Assembly (NCBI GenBank): GCA_029974985.1
Contig: JARKQC010000179.1
Span: forward strand, 45,055 to 109,054
From: Bacteroidota bacterium
Lineage (GTDB): Bacteria; Bacteroidota; Ignavibacteria; Kapaibacteriales; UBA2268
DNA length: 64,000 bases
Direction of reading: 5' to 3'
In this document: piece after piece, positions 26,448 through 36,823 of the stretch
Numbering within the stretch: position 1 is the stretch's first letter
How the letters are laid out: the number at the start of each line of letters is the position of its first letter
The notes under the pieces: generated by a model
What the model was told of the DNA's origin: nothing
Databases searched by the model: none
Seen by the model: only the letters and a program-made list of their open reading frames with translations
Translations under genes and position numbers: made by a program

Positions 26448-27638
26448 TTAATAGCTTGGATTTCTTATTGGCATTACTAATAATAACAATTCATTTTTAT
26501 CATTATTAGGAACAATCAAAACGGGCCTGCTTGGCTCAGCAAAAGAAATATGTAGTAAATTTTCAGTAGTATCGCGAGCTGTAATATGCTCAACTGCCTC
26601 GATAAGATATTTATAATTAAATATAATTTCGTAATGCTCTGCATTAAACTCACAGCTTATAATCTCTTCGCCACTTTTACCTGTTTCATCATCTTCAGCA
26701 TAGAATTTTAATTGATTTTCATCAATCAATAATTTTACTTGTTTAGACTTTTCATTTGCAAAAAGCGACACTCTTCTTAAAGATGATAAAAACTCGTCAA
26801 TATCAACAGTTAGATTTTTTTCGTTTGCAGTTGGTATAACGTTCTCATAAGGAGGGAATTTTTCGTTAATAATTCTTGTAATAAAAGTTGTATCACCAAT
26901 ATCAAAACGAATATGAGAAACTTTTCCAAAATTTTCAATCGTGGTCATAAACACATCTGCATCTACTTTTTTTAGAATTTCAACAGAGCGTGCTGGTAAT
27001 AACACCTCGAAATTCTGTGGAAAACTAGGTGTGTCAGAATGTACAACAGCTTTTGATAATCTAAAACTATCGGTAGAAACCGCATTTACGAAAGTTTCGT
27101 GGAATTGGAATAAAACTCCCGTCATTGATACTCTATATTCATCTGTCGAAACGCTATAAAGAGTTTTATCGCATAAATATAAAACTTGTTCTTTTGTCAA
27201 AGTAGCACTATTATTAGTTGACGATGCTAAGCCTTCGTTATCAGTAAGTTCTGGCATAGAATAATCAAAAAGCTGAGGCATATCAATATATTCATCGGCA
27301 TCTAATCCCTTCATCTCATAAATGCCCTTAGATGAATGGAGAGTAATTTCGTAATTGTCAAAATCGGCTACAAATCGAATGCTTCCAGTATTGCCAAGAG
27401 CTTTAACTATATCATTAAGAGTTCTTGCTGGTACAAGTATTTCGCCAGAGTCTGTGCTTTCAACATTTAGTTTCGACATTAAAATAATGTTTTGGTCAGT
27501 AGCAATTAATTGCAATTTATCTGCATTTAATTTTAAGTAAATATGTTCCAATACTGGTACAGTAGATTTCGGAGGTATAGCTGGTAATACTTTTTGTAAT
27601 ACCTTTTGCAAGTCCGAAAGCATAACGGTAAATTCCAT
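26448..27638 (-). CDS. dnaN: DNA polymerase III beta sliding clamp
   Basis: 396 residues. It opens MEFTVMLSDLQKVLQKVLPAI and has PVLEHIYLKLNADKLQLIATDQN, the three repeated clamp domains and the ending VLIVPNNDKNELLLLVMPIR, the usual DnaN C-terminal pattern. The dimer encircles DNA and tethers polymerase. dnaA and recF, its common neighbours, are absent; psd is divergent on the other side. So this does not look like the origin region. Confidence 0.95.
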   Translation of the reverse strand: MEFTVMLSDLQKVLQKVLPAIPPKSTVPVLEHIYLKLNADKLQLIATDQNIILMSKLNVESTDSGEILVPARTLNDIVKALGNTGSIRFVADFDNYEITLHSSKGIYEMKGLDADEYIDMPQLFDYSMPELTDNEGLASSTNNSATLTKEQVLYLCDKTLYSVSTDEYRVSMTGVLFQFHETFVNAVSTDSFRLSKAVVHSDTPSFPQNFEVLLPARSVEILKKVDADVFMTTIENFGKVSHIRFDIGDTTFITRIINEKFPPYENVIPTANEKNLTVDIDEFLSSLRRVSLFANEKSKQVKLLIDENQLKFYAEDDETGKSGEEIISCEFNAEHYEIIFNYKYLIEAVEHITARDTTENLLHISFAEPSRPVLIVPNNDKNELLLLVMPIRNPSY

Positions 27639-27760
27639 TTTTTTTGCCTATTATATGTTATTAAAAAACATTTTATTATTTTGCATATTATAAGATGTTA
27701 AATTTACAAATTTAGTTTTTTATAACAAAAATATTTATACATTTTTTTATAGTAGAGTTG

Positions 27761-28426
27761 ATGATGTTAATAACTAAATATGGTGTGGATAACTTTTTAA
27801 TAATTATCTCAATAGCTATAATTTTGATTGGTTTAGGAGTATATCCGCGGATAACAATGATTAGTTCTATACCTCTTACGATTGGTATTATACTATTAAT
27901 TTTTGCTTTTGTGTTTTTTAGAGACCCCGAGAGGACTATACCAAAAGAAGCTTTAGTAAATGATGCTTATGTCTTGGCGCCTGCTGATGGCAAGATAGTA
28001 GAAATCGTTGAAGAAGAAGAAAAATATTATATAAAAGGCAAAGCCATACGCTTAAGTATTTTTCTTTCTCCGCTTAATGTTCACGTTAATAGAAGCCCAA
28101 TATCTGGAAATGTTGAGTTTTATGACTATTATCCCGGAGAATATTTAGTAGCTTATCACCCTAAATCTTCAGAATTAAACGAACATTCAAAAATTGGAGT
28201 TCGTACCTCGAAAGGAAAAGTATTGTTTAAACAAATTGTTGGCATATTAGCACGTCGAATAGTATGTACTGTACAAGTTGGAGATACTTTAACTTGTGGT
28301 GAGAAAATTGGTATGATGAAATTCGGTTCTCGTATGGATATTTATTTACCTTTGGATACTCAATTTAAAGTAAAAATTGGTGATAATACCGTAGCTGGCG
28401 AAACTATTATAGCAATAATGAAATAG
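27761..28426 (+). CDS. psd: Phosphatidylserine decarboxylase
   Basis: About 221 residues, the short Bacteroidota/archaeal-type Psd. Two N-terminal membrane helices precede NDAYVLAPADGKIVEI, LSIFLSPLNVHVNRSPISG and the cleavage site KFGSRMD, where the Gly-Ser bond is cut to form the pyruvoyl cofactor. It makes phosphatidylethanolamine from the product of the next gene. ATGs at 27761 and 27764 are equivalent choices. The pssA gene follows after 58 bases, so both steps are co-encoded. Confidence 0.93.
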   Translation: MMLITKYGVDNFLIIISIAIILIGLGVYPRITMISSIPLTIGIILLIFAFVFFRDPERTIPKEALVNDAYVLAPADGKIVEIVEEEEKYYIKGKAIRLSIFLSPLNVHVNRSPISGNVEFYDYYPGEYLVAYHPKSSELNEHSKIGVRTSKGKVLFKQIVGILARRIVCTVQVGDTLTCGEKIGMMKFGSRMDIYLPLDTQFKVKIGDNTVAGETIIAIMK

Positions 28427-28484
28427 TTTGATGATTTGTTCAAATTAGTTTATTTTTGAATAATAAAATTTACAAAAAAATTTA

Positions 28485-29267
28485 ATGAAAAAAATAAAGC
28501 TAACTAAATCACTTGTTCCAAATTTACTTACTCTTGTAAATCTGTTCTCTGGATTTACAGCAATAGTCTATTTTGCCGAATCTGATTTCGAGCGTGGCGC
28601 TTTATTTATCTTAATTGCGGCAATTTTTGATATGCTCGACGGTATGGTTGCAAGATTAATTAATGCCGCAAGTGAATTTGGTGCCGAACTTGATTCCCTA
28701 TGTGATGTAGTCTCGTTTGGAGTTGCACCGTCTTATTTATTATATAAAGTATTTTTTTATCAGTTTAATGAATTTGGAATACTATTAGCCGCTTTGCCTG
28801 CACTTGCAGGAGCTTCGCGATTAGCTCGATTTAATATTCAATTAACAAGTTTTGACGATAAAATTTATTTTAAAGGATTGCCAATTCCATCAGCGGCTTT
28901 AACTATTATTTCTTATGTTTTATTTGCTGATTTTCTTTGTTTTGATAATAACCTTTGCCAATATTATACATATTTTATTGTTACTTTAATCGTATCTTAT
29001 TCAATGATATCTACCGTAAAATTTGATAATATTCCAAGATTTACCAAAAAATCATTTAAACAAAGACCACTTGTTTCAATTTTATTTATCATTGGATTTA
29101 TTTCTATTATTGTTTCGCTCGGTAAACTAATATTTCCATTTATGATGATTTATATTATTGGAAGTAATATTAGACAACTTTTTTTATTTATTAAAGAATC
29201 AAAAGAACCCGAAGAAGAAATTGACGACGAGGAAGAATCCGAACCGACACCTTTTTCTAAATATTAA
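28485..29267 (+). CDS. pssA: CDP-diacylglycerol-serine O-phosphatidyltransferase
   Basis: 260 residues with several membrane helices and the CDP-alcohol transferase motif DG..AR........G...D...D (in LDGMVARLINAASEFGAELDSLCD, split here across helix one). The N-terminal KSLVPNLLTLVNLFSGF is typical. It makes phosphatidylserine, used at once by Psd. The last 20 residues are strongly acidic (EEEIDDEEESE). Confidence 0.94.
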   Translation: MKKIKLTKSLVPNLLTLVNLFSGFTAIVYFAESDFERGALFILIAAIFDMLDGMVARLINAASEFGAELDSLCDVVSFGVAPSYLLYKVFFYQFNEFGILLAALPALAGASRLARFNIQLTSFDDKIYFKGLPIPSAALTIISYVLFADFLCFDNNLCQYYTYFIVTLIVSYSMISTVKFDNIPRFTKKSFKQRPLVSILFIIGFISIIVSLGKLIFPFMMIYIIGSNIRQLFLFIKESKEPEEEIDDEEESEPTPFSKY

Positions 29268-29303
29268 ATATATATTATAAAATTTAAAATAGGTAGATTA
29301 ATT

Positions 29304-29564
29304 ATGAAATTATTTAAAGCCAGTATCAAAATTACATTAAGAGAAAATATTCTCGATGTACAGGGTAAAACAGTCGAAAATGCACTTCATTCATTAGAAT
29401 ACAATGATATTAATCAAATTCGTATTGGTAAATATGTCGAGCTTAATATTAATGCAGAAAATGAAAATTCTGCTTTAGAACGTGTTAATAAAGCTTGTGA
29501 GCAGTTAATAGCAAATCCGATTATTGAGGATTATTTCGTTACTATTAAAGAAATTACTAATTAA
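29304..29564 (+). CDS. purS: FGAM synthase small subunit PurS
   Basis: 86 residues, the usual PurS length, with ITLRENILDVQGKTVENALHSL and IGKYVELNI, the family core. It forms a complex with PurQ and PurL that makes formylglycinamidine ribonucleotide in purine synthesis. An AGGTAG precedes the ATG. purQ begins nine bases downstream; purL is not in the window. Confidence 0.93.
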   Translation: MKLFKASIKITLRENILDVQGKTVENALHSLEYNDINQIRIGKYVELNINAENENSALERVNKACEQLIANPIIEDYFVTIKEITN

Positions 29565-29572
29565 AAAGGTGA

Positions 29573-30271
29573 ATGATGAAATTTGGCGTTGTTGTTTTTC
29601 CCGGCTCTAACTGCGATCACGATGCTTTTTATGCAGTTAGCAAAAATGCAGGGTATCAAGCTGAATATATTTGGCATAAAGAAAATAAAATACATAATGA
29701 TATTGATTGTATTATTTTGCCAGGAGGTTTTTCTTATGGTGATTATCTTCGTTGCGGTGCTATTGCAAGGTTTTCGCCCGTAATGAACGAAGTAGTAAAA
29801 TTTTCTGAGCGTGGCGGATATGTAATAGGAATTTGTAATGGTTTTCAGATTTTAACAGAAACACGACTTTTACCCGGCACCTTATTACAAAATAAAAATC
29901 ATAAATTTATATCTAAAAACATTAATCTTAGAGTTGAAAACGTCAATACTATTTTTACAAATAAATTTGCTTTGAATGAAGTAATAAGTATTCCAATTGC
30001 TCACGGCGAAGGAAATTATTATGCAGATAAAAATGTAATAAAAGAATTAGAAGATAGTGGACGCGTTGTATTTAGATATACAGATGAAAATGGTAATGAA
30101 AATGAAAATTCAAACCCAAATGGCTCTATAAATAATATTGCTGGTATTATTTCTGAAAATAGTAGGGTATTAGGAATGATGCCACACCCAGAAAGATATT
30201 GTGATGCAGTACTTGGGTCTAATGTTGGAATTAATGTTTTTCATTCAATTGCAGAAAAATTTATTAAATAA
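29573..30271 (+). CDS. purQ: FGAM synthase glutaminase subunit PurQ
   Basis: 232 residues, class I glutamine amidotransferase. The opening [14 protein letters not shown] is diagnostic for PurQ; the nucleophile Cys is in [11 protein letters not shown], and the His-Glu pair in MMPHPERY. Also seen is [20 protein letters not shown]. It releases ammonia from glutamine for PurL. AAGGTG lies before the ATG. It is tightly linked to purS and, 20 bases on, to tatA. Confidence 0.96.
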   Translation: MMKFGVVVFPGSNCDHDAFYAVSKNAGYQAEYIWHKENKIHNDIDCIILPGGFSYGDYLRCGAIARFSPVMNEVVKFSERGGYVIGICNGFQILTETRLLPGTLLQNKNHKFISKNINLRVENVNTIFTNKFALNEVISIPIAHGEGNYYADKNVIKELEDSGRVVFRYTDENGNENENSNPNGSINNIAGIISENSRVLGMMPHPERYCDAVLGSNVGINVFHSIAEKFIK

Positions 30272-30291
30272 ATAATTTCAATGGTGATAAA

Positions 30292-30486
30292 ATGTATTTA
30301 GCTATGTTCGGAATGCCCGGCGGTATGGAATTTGTCTTGATAATACTTGTTATAGTTCTTCTATTCGGAGGAAAGAAAATACCTGAATTAATGAAAGGAC
30401 TCGGTAGCGGTATCAAAGAATTTAAAAAAGCATCAAGTTTAGATGAAGATGATAATGATAAAAATCAAAAACAAATTCAAAGTTAA
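30292..30486 (+). CDS. tatA: Twin-arginine translocase subunit TatA
   Basis: 64 residues. A short N-terminal membrane helix ([13 protein letters not shown]) is followed by the hinge [23 protein letters not shown], the TatA/E signature. TatA rings form the pore through which folded Tat substrates cross. A Tat substrate, the LD-carboxypeptidase at 46415, is in this window. tatC is not adjacent. Confidence 0.92.
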   Translation: MYLAMFGMPGGMEFVLIILVIVLLFGGKKIPELMKGLGSGIKEFKKASSLDEDDNDKNQKQIQS

Positions 30487-30502
30487 AAAACGGAGCTTCT
30501 AA

Positions 30503-30751
30503 ATGTTTGATGTTGGTGGCGGAGAACTTATTTTTATTATTTTGGCAATTCTTGTACTTTTCGGACCTAAGAAAATACCTGAAGTTGCCAAAATGATAAA
30601 AAAAGGAATTTATGAGATAAAAAAAGCCCAAAGTACGTTTACTGAGCAACTTACTGATGTTAATAATGAGATTCAAAAACAAACAAAACCCATTATTAAT
30701 CAAATAAATGAAACTATGGATTTGAAAAATGACCAGAAATTTAATGAATAA
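30503..30751 (+). CDS. Second TatA/TatB-like protein
   Basis: 82 residues of the same fold: membrane helix LIFIILAILVLF, then FGPKKIPEVAKMIKKGIYEIKKA and an extended amphipathic or coiled tail (TDVNNEIQKQTKPIINQINE). The proline in the hinge (FGPKK) and the longer helical tail resemble TatB-like paralogues. It starts 16 bases after tatA behind a GGAG-type site, so the two are coexpressed. Whether it works as TatB or a second TatA is not decidable here. Confidence 0.88.
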   Translation: MFDVGGGELIFIILAILVLFGPKKIPEVAKMIKKGIYEIKKAQSTFTEQLTDVNNEIQKQTKPIINQINETMDLKNDQKFNE

Positions 30752-30767
30752 AAATAATTTTTAATTA

Positions 30768-31733
30768 TTAATTAGAGATAAATTTCCCATTGTGAAATAC
30801 TAATTCATCATCAATAAAAATATTTGGTTTATTAAATACACAACCTACTCTAAATGGTACATCAATTCGCCCACCTATATGAATATTTCTACCTATTCCA
30901 ATATATGCTGTTCCAGTAGTAATTTCATCTTCGTAGTATTCGCCTGAAAGAATTGCCTTGTAGTTTGTTCCTATGCCAAATTCGCCAATTGTTTTGCCAT
31001 CGTCGTTTGTTTTATTTAATAATTTCTTAAATTCATTAGCTTCAGCAGAATCACCAATAATATTTTTTATCAAACCATTTTCAATTTCTATTTTAAATGG
31101 TTTTTTAATTAATCCAATACCCTCGATACTACCATCAATATTTAGTATTCCATTCATTTTTTGATGCTCAGGTGCAAGAAATACTTTGCCCGAAGGCACA
31201 AAACCCGTATCTCCAATTTTCTTTAATAAACCTGTTGTAGTGATTATGTCTCTATCATTTATTGGAATAACTAAATTTGTTCCCATACGAGTTTCTACTC
31301 TAATAGAACTAGCTTTTGCTAAAATATCCTTTATTTTTTCACTTGATTGAGTAATTTTTTCTTGATCTATACCAAGACATCTCAAAAAAGATTCCTCATT
31401 AATATTTGGTACTAAACCAACTCTTACACCAAGTTTTGATACTTCATATAAAGCATGAGTATCAAAAAAATTCATTTCTGAAGCATTTATCACTACATCA
31501 ACTGCACGCATAGATTCTTTGACAATATCAGGCGGTTCATAAGTATAATTGTCCTTTGCTTTTATCTCCAAATAAAAAACGTCTTCACAGATTTTTTTGG
31601 CTAAATCAAAAAATGTTCTTCCTAAATCAAATCTAATTTCATCAGAAATTATTAGAACAGACTCATCTTTATATAAACCAATAAAATCTTTGAGCATAGT
31701 ATTAACAGCTCTTCTCAATTTTAATGATGCCAT
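30768..31733 (-). CDS. Aminopeptidase-like (M29-related) protein
   Basis: 321 residues. The C-terminal part has IGEFGIGTN and TGTAYIGIGRNIHIGG, which match the metal-binding motifs of the thermophilic aminopeptidase (M29) group, and the middle has VETRMGTNLVIPINDRD. No signal peptide is present, so it acts in the cytoplasm. Some proteins in this group lack proven peptidase activity, so I keep the name general. It converges with the tat genes. Confidence 0.7.
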   Translation of the reverse strand: MASLKLRRAVNTMLKDFIGLYKDESVLIISDEIRFDLGRTFFDLAKKICEDVFYLEIKAKDNYTYEPPDIVKESMRAVDVVINASEMNFFDTHALYEVSKLGVRVGLVPNINEESFLRCLGIDQEKITQSSEKIKDILAKASSIRVETRMGTNLVIPINDRDIITTTGLLKKIGDTGFVPSGKVFLAPEHQKMNGILNIDGSIEGIGLIKKPFKIEIENGLIKNIIGDSAEANEFKKLLNKTNDDGKTIGEFGIGTNYKAILSGEYYEDEITTGTAYIGIGRNIHIGGRIDVPFRVGCVFNKPNIFIDDELVFHNGKFISN

Positions 31734-31883
31734 GGTAGTATTTATAGAAAGTTTTGCGAAATTGATATAAATAATATTACTAATATAGTAATTTTTTTGA
31801 TTATAATAATAAATATTATAAAATAAGTAAATTACTATTTCTAATTTTATAAAAAATATTTTAATTTAAAAATATCTTAAAAT

Positions 31884-33263
31884 TTATTTTTTTATATTTG
31901 GTAACTCTAAACCGTAGCCCTTTTTCTTATCTTCAATTTTTAATAAAAAAGCAAATATTAATGCTAAAACACCAAATATTGTAAAAATTATCATTGGTAA
32001 AGTATAATTATAAGTTGTTGTTGTAACACCATTATTAACAATAGTTCCCGTTACACAATATTTCTCTAAAACCCAACCTATTAATAAAGGTACGCCCATA
32101 AGACCCCAATTCTGTACCCAAAAAATTAACGCATAAGCCGTGCCTAATTGATTTTCGGGAATTAATTTTGGTACCGATGGCCACATTGCTGAAGGAACTA
32201 ATGAAAAACCGATACCAAGTATTAATATTAGAATAATTGCAAAAATCCAATTATTTATAAATGGTATCGAAAATAATAAGTGAACTAAAATTATTAGTAA
32301 TGAGCCAATCATCATAATTATAGCTCCCTTACCCTTACGGTCGTAAATCGTACCAAATACTGGAGTTAATAAAATTGTACCAAATGGAAGAAGTCCGGGA
32401 ATTACGCCAGCCCAATAAGAATCTACTCCAAATTTATTTATCATTAAATCAGTAGCATATTTTAGAAATGGAAATACTGCTGAATAAAATAGCACGCATA
32501 AAATAGCAATATACCACCAACCTTTATTTATTAAAATTGACCAAATATCTTTAATTTTAAATTCTTCATCATTAGATGAATCACTTTCTAAATTCTTAGC
32601 TTTAATCGTAGCATCTAATTTTTTATCCATAAATGTATATGCAAAAAATGCTAATAAACCTATACAAAGCATTATTAATCCAAATAATACGGGAGTTGAT
32701 ACACTGCCAAAATATAAGCCTATTGGTAAAGATGTTGAAATTGCAAGTGCCGTACCTAATCTTGCAACAGATAATTGAAGCCCCATTGCCAAAGCTAATT
32801 CTTTACCTTTAAACCATTTTACAATGATTTTTGTTACGGTTATTCCCGCTATTTCTACTCCAACGCCAAAAATAGCAAAGCCCAAAGCGGCAATCATTAC
32901 TTGTGATTTCCATCCGAATAAAGTAGAGCCAGCAAGAGAATCAGTAGAAATTGCCCAATATTTAATAGCAGTACCCAGCAGCATTACAACAGCGGCTGAA
33001 AGCCCCGTAAATCTAACGCCCATTTTATCAAGGATAATTCCACCAATGATTAGAAAAAGTAAAAATACGTTAAACCAGCCATAAGCACTTGTAAAAAATC
33101 CATATTCGGTACTTGTCCATGTCAATTCATTTTCTAAAAGACCTTTTAGTGGTGCCATAACATCGGCTATAAAATAACCAGCGAACATTGTAAATGCAAC
33201 TACAATCAATGCAGTCCAACGAGCAACTTTCGACTCGCTGTATAAGGTAATAATTTGATTCAT
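31884..33263 (-). CDS. Major facilitator superfamily transporter
   Basis: 459 residues and about 12 membrane helices. Typical MFS loops are seen: GGIILDKMGVRFTGLS after helix two and GTIYDRKGKGAIIMM in the second half. The sequence resembles OFA/nitrate-sulfosalicylate type MFS carriers, but no substrate can be assigned. A cytoplasmic loop of acidic residues (SDSSNDEEFK) joins the two halves. The gene stands alone with AT-rich spacers on both sides. Confidence 0.88.
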   Translation of the reverse strand: MNQIITLYSESKVARWTALIVVAFTMFAGYFIADVMAPLKGLLENELTWTSTEYGFFTSAYGWFNVFLLFLIIGGIILDKMGVRFTGLSAAVVMLLGTAIKYWAISTDSLAGSTLFGWKSQVMIAALGFAIFGVGVEIAGITVTKIIVKWFKGKELALAMGLQLSVARLGTALAISTSLPIGLYFGSVSTPVLFGLIMLCIGLLAFFAYTFMDKKLDATIKAKNLESDSSNDEEFKIKDIWSILINKGWWYIAILCVLFYSAVFPFLKYATDLMINKFGVDSYWAGVIPGLLPFGTILLTPVFGTIYDRKGKGAIIMMIGSLLIILVHLLFSIPFINNWIFAIILILILGIGFSLVPSAMWPSVPKLIPENQLGTAYALIFWVQNWGLMGVPLLIGWVLEKYCVTGTIVNNGVTTTTYNYTLPMIIFTIFGVLALIFAFLLKIEDKKKGYGLELPNIKK

Positions 33264-33384
33264 ACTTATTTTATTATGAGGTTAAAAAATAGGATAATAT
33301 ATCATTACAAATGTAAGAAAATTTTATTTACAAAATAAAAAACTTTTTTATAAAATTTCAATATTTCAAATTGATAAATAAAAA

Positions 33385-33421
33385 AAGTGCTAAATTAAAA
33401 GCAATTTATAATTTAGCACTT
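33385..33421. terminator. Bidirectional-looking terminator after the MDR oxidoreductase
   Basis: Perfect 13-base arms AAGTGCTAAATTA and TAATTTAGCACTT with an 11-base loop; the minus strand then reads into a T run. It ends the ompH-lpxD-purB-oxidoreductase transcript. Confidence 0.88.
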
Positions 33422-33438
33422 CAAAATTAAAAAGAAAA

Positions 33439-34470
33439 TTAATCAATTTTCAAAACAATTTTACCCGAATAATCTCCACTTTCTAATAAAGTGTGAGCAT
33501 CTTTAGCATCTTTTAAACTAAAAATCTTATGAATTTTTGCTTTAATTTTACCCAAATTTACTAAATTTAAAAATTCAGCAAATTCATTTTTCGAACCAAG
33601 ATAAATACCGTGCAAATTAAGATGTCTGAAATATGTCTGATGAATACTAAGTTTAGTTTCTGTACCCGAAATTATTCCGCAGAAAATTATATGACCATTT
33701 TTTCTTAACATAGCAAAACTTCTATCGAAAGTTGCTGGACCGACATAATCAATAATTACATCTAATCCTTTTGGTGCGATTTTCTTTATTTCGTTTACGA
33801 TGTCATCTTCATAATGATTAAAAACATAATCAGCGCCGAACTCGTAAACAGCTTGTTTTTTCTCATTTTTACCTACTGTAGCAATTACAGTAGCACCTTT
33901 TAATTTAGCCATTTGAATTGCAAAACTTGCTAATCCACCGCTACCACCCCAAATAAAGAAAAAATCACCTTTTTTAAGCTCTACGATGCCGTTTACTGCA
34001 TGATACGCAGTTAAACCCGCAATAGGTAAAGCCGCCGCTTCTTCGAAGCTAATATTATCAGACAATTTGAATAAATTTTCCGCTGGCACTGCAATATATT
34101 CACAATAAGCACCCTTTCGCTGCATACCGAAAAAATGCCAACCATCATTCAAATGCTCTAAATTATCGTATTTTTCATCTCTAATTTCAGGTAAATAGAC
34201 GGGATAAACTACCACTCTATCATTAATATTAAAACCATTTACATTAGCACCAAGTTCGGTAATAGTTCCCGCAATATCGCCACCCAAAATATGTGGCAAA
34301 GGAATATTTAAACCGGGGTAACCATTTCTAACAACAGTATCTATTCTATTAAGACTAGTTGCACCAACTTTGACTAAAACTTCGTTTTCTTTAATAGTTG
34401 GAATAGGCATATCTGTAACATATTCAAGTACATCTTTGCCTCCGTGTTTATTTATTATTATTGCTTTCAA
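33439..34470 (-). CDS. Medium-chain (MDR) zinc-free quinone oxidoreductase-like protein
   Basis: 343 residues with the MDR N-terminal domain (VGATSLNRIDTVVRNGYP, HILGGDIAGTITELG) and a Rossmann domain (IWGGSGGLASFAIQMAKLKGA). The usual catalytic Cys near residue 37 is Asn and the structural Cys cluster is missing, so zinc is probably not bound and the enzyme is of the quinone-reductase type using NAD(P)H. It begins directly after purB with no spacer, so it is transcribed with it. Confidence 0.87.
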   Translation of the reverse strand: MKAIIINKHGGKDVLEYVTDMPIPTIKENEVLVKVGATSLNRIDTVVRNGYPGLNIPLPHILGGDIAGTITELGANVNGFNINDRVVVYPVYLPEIRDEKYDNLEHLNDGWHFFGMQRKGAYCEYIAVPAENLFKLSDNISFEEAAALPIAGLTAYHAVNGIVELKKGDFFFIWGGSGGLASFAIQMAKLKGATVIATVGKNEKKQAVYEFGADYVFNHYEDDIVNEIKKIAPKGLDVIIDYVGPATFDRSFAMLRKNGHIIFCGIISGTETKLSIHQTYFRHLNLHGIYLGSKNEFAEFLNLVNLGKIKAKIHKIFSLKDAKDAHTLLESGDYSGKIVLKID

Positions 34471-35766
34471 TTATTCTATTTCACATTTATTAAAAATATA
34501 ATCTACACTTTCAAATATTTTTTTATAACTAAATAATTCTTCTAACTCGCTTTTGCTTATATATGTTAAAAGCTCATTATCTTCGCATAATGATTCGAGA
34601 AAATCTTTCTTTTCGTCCCAAGTTTTCATTGCATTACGCTGAACTATAACATAAGCCGCTTGCCTTTGGACTCCTCTTTTTGCTAATTCTAATAATACTT
34701 TTTGTGAGTGAATTAATCCAAAAGTTAAATTAAGATTTTCAATCATTTTTTCGGGATAAACTACTAAATTATCTATTAATTTAATAGTTCTATTAAGAAT
34801 ATAATCGAGTGAAATCGTTGAATCGGGGAAAACCACCCTTTCTACGCTACTATGAGAAATATCTCTCTCGTGCCATAGGGCATTATTCTCTACTCCGGCA
34901 AGTGCATTAGTTCTTAAAAGCCTTGCTTGACCACTAATATTCTCAGATGAAATTGGATTTCTCTTGTGTGGCATAGCAGAACTACCTTTCTGACCTTTTG
35001 AGAAATATTCTTCTGCTTCACGAACCTCTGTTCTCTGTAAATGCCTAATTTCTATACCAATTTTTTCTATCATTGAGCCAATTATACCAATAACAGATAA
35101 AAAATATGCATGATTATCACGCGAGATAACCTGAGTAGAAGTTTTAGCTGCTATCAAACCTAATTTTTCACAAACATATTCCTCGACTTTTGGAGATAAA
35201 TGCTCGTAAGTACCAACAGCGCCGCTAATCATTCCGATTGAACAGTCTTCGAGAGCGGATTGTAATCTTTTAATATTGCGATTACATTCATCAAACCACA
35301 AGGCAAATTTCATTCCAAAAGTCATAGCTTCAGCGTGAATACCATGACTACGCCCAACGCATACAGTATATTTATGTTCTATCGCTTTTTTTCTAAGAGA
35401 TTCACGCAATCTAATCATATCATCGAGAAGAATCTCACCTGCTTGCTTGATTTGTACCGATAGACAAGTATCGAGAACATCGCTTGATGTCATTCCAAGA
35501 TGAATGAATCGCGATGACTCACCAACGTATTCTTCTACATTTGTTAAAAAAGCAATTACATCGTGTTTAGTAGTTTCTTCGATTTCTAAAATTCTTTTAA
35601 CATTAAAATTTGCTTTTTCTCTAATGATTTTTAAATCTTCTTTTGGAACCAAACCAAGCTCGGATTGAGCTTCAGTAGCTAAAATTTCGATTTCGAGCCA
35701 AATTTTATATTTATTTTCATCACTCCAAATAGCACCCATTTTGGGCAAAGTATAACGTTCTACCAT
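34471..35766 (-). CDS. purB: Adenylosuccinate lyase
   Basis: 431 residues. The fumarase-superfamily signature GSSAMPHKRNPISSEN lies near residue 263, with the catalytic His region VGRSHGIHAEAMTFG and the substrate segment MTSSDVLDTCLSVQ. It acts twice in purine synthesis (SAICAR to AICAR and adenylosuccinate to AMP). It sits flush between lpxD and the oxidoreductase with zero-base gaps. Confidence 0.96.
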   Translation of the reverse strand: MVERYTLPKMGAIWSDENKYKIWLEIEILATEAQSELGLVPKEDLKIIREKANFNVKRILEIEETTKHDVIAFLTNVEEYVGESSRFIHLGMTSSDVLDTCLSVQIKQAGEILLDDMIRLRESLRKKAIEHKYTVCVGRSHGIHAEAMTFGMKFALWFDECNRNIKRLQSALEDCSIGMISGAVGTYEHLSPKVEEYVCEKLGLIAAKTSTQVISRDNHAYFLSVIGIIGSMIEKIGIEIRHLQRTEVREAEEYFSKGQKGSSAMPHKRNPISSENISGQARLLRTNALAGVENNALWHERDISHSSVERVVFPDSTISLDYILNRTIKLIDNLVVYPEKMIENLNLTFGLIHSQKVLLELAKRGVQRQAAYVIVQRNAMKTWDEKKDFLESLCEDNELLTYISKSELEELFSYKKIFESVDYIFNKCEIE

Positions 35767-36822
35767 TTAATCACCAATTTTACTATTTATTTCATTAATT
35801 TTTTGTTCTAATTTACCAATATTTTCATAAATTTCGGGTAGTTTTCTTTGAACTGCTTCGATTTTAAAAGCTCTTAAATGTTCTTTAACGGGAGAGCCAA
35901 AATACACTCCACTTTTATCAATAGATTTAGATACACCAGATTGAGCATAAATAGTAACATTTTCTGTAATTTCAAGATGACCTGCTATACCAACCTGTCC
36001 TCCAAATCTACAATTTTTACCACTTGTTACACTTCCAGAAATCCCAACTTGTGCGGCAACACCAGTATTTTCACCTAGTTCACAATTATGAGCAATATGA
36101 ACAAGGTTATCAATTTTTGAACCTTTATGAATAATTGTAGAGCCAACCAAAGCTCTATCAATAGTAGTATTTGCACCAATTTCGACATCGTCCTCGATTA
36201 TCACATTTCCAAGTTGCGGAATTTTGTCATATTCACCCGTTTTACTATTCTCTAAATAACCAAAGCCATCGGAACCAATAACAGCACCAGAATGAATAAT
36301 ACAATTCGAGCCAATTTCAGTATCCGAATAAATACTTACATTAGAATTAATTACAGTATTTGAATTGATTGTAACATCATCATAAATAACGACATTTGGC
36401 ATTAATTTAACACCATTAGCCAGAATGCAATTCTCACCTATAACGCAATTTGCAGAAATATGAACATTGTCAGATATTTTAGAGTTTTTTCCAATAATTG
36501 AAGTATGATGTATCTCACTTTTTTTCTTATGTTTATTATTATCAATAATCTTTAATAATTGAATTAATGATTTATAAGGATTTTCAACTTTTAGAAAGAC
36601 TTGATTTTCTTTTGGTTCAATTTGAGTGTCTAATTTTACTATAATACACGAAGACAATGATTTTTCAAATAAATCTTTATATTTTGTATCATAATAAAAA
36701 GTTAAATCACCAATCCTCGCACTCGAAAGCGGCTTAATATTAGAAATTATTCCATTATATTTTCCAGATATTTCAGCACTTAGAATTTTTGCTAATTCTT
36801 CTACTGAATAAGTTAAATTCAT
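35767..36822 (-). CDS. lpxD: UDP-3-O-acylglucosamine N-acyltransferase
   Basis: 351 residues. An N-terminal uridine-binding part ([17 protein letters not shown]) is followed by a left-handed beta-helix of hexapeptide repeats with catalytic His in [13 protein letters not shown] and the closing [17 protein letters not shown]. It adds the second acyl chain in lipid A synthesis, so the organism makes lipopolysaccharide or a lipid A core. It follows the ompH gene by one base, the common skp-lpxD order. Confidence 0.95.
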   Translation of the reverse strand: MNLTYSVEELAKILSAEISGKYNGIISNIKPLSSARIGDLTFYYDTKYKDLFEKSLSSCIIVKLDTQIEPKENQVFLKVENPYKSLIQLLKIIDNNKHKKKSEIHHTSIIGKNSKISDNVHISANCVIGENCILANGVKLMPNVVIYDDVTINSNTVINSNVSIYSDTEIGSNCIIHSGAVIGSDGFGYLENSKTGEYDKIPQLGNVIIEDDVEIGANTTIDRALVGSTIIHKGSKIDNLVHIAHNCELGENTGVAAQVGISGSVTSGKNCRFGGQVGIAGHLEITENVTIYAQSGVSKSIDKSGVYFGSPVKEHLRAFKIEAVQRKLPEIYENIGKLEQKINEINSKIGD

Positions 36823-36823
36823 A

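Noticed and set aside
26448..28426. dnaN locus as chromosome origin
   Set aside because: No dnaA, recF or DnaA-box cluster recognised; dnaN is next to psd.
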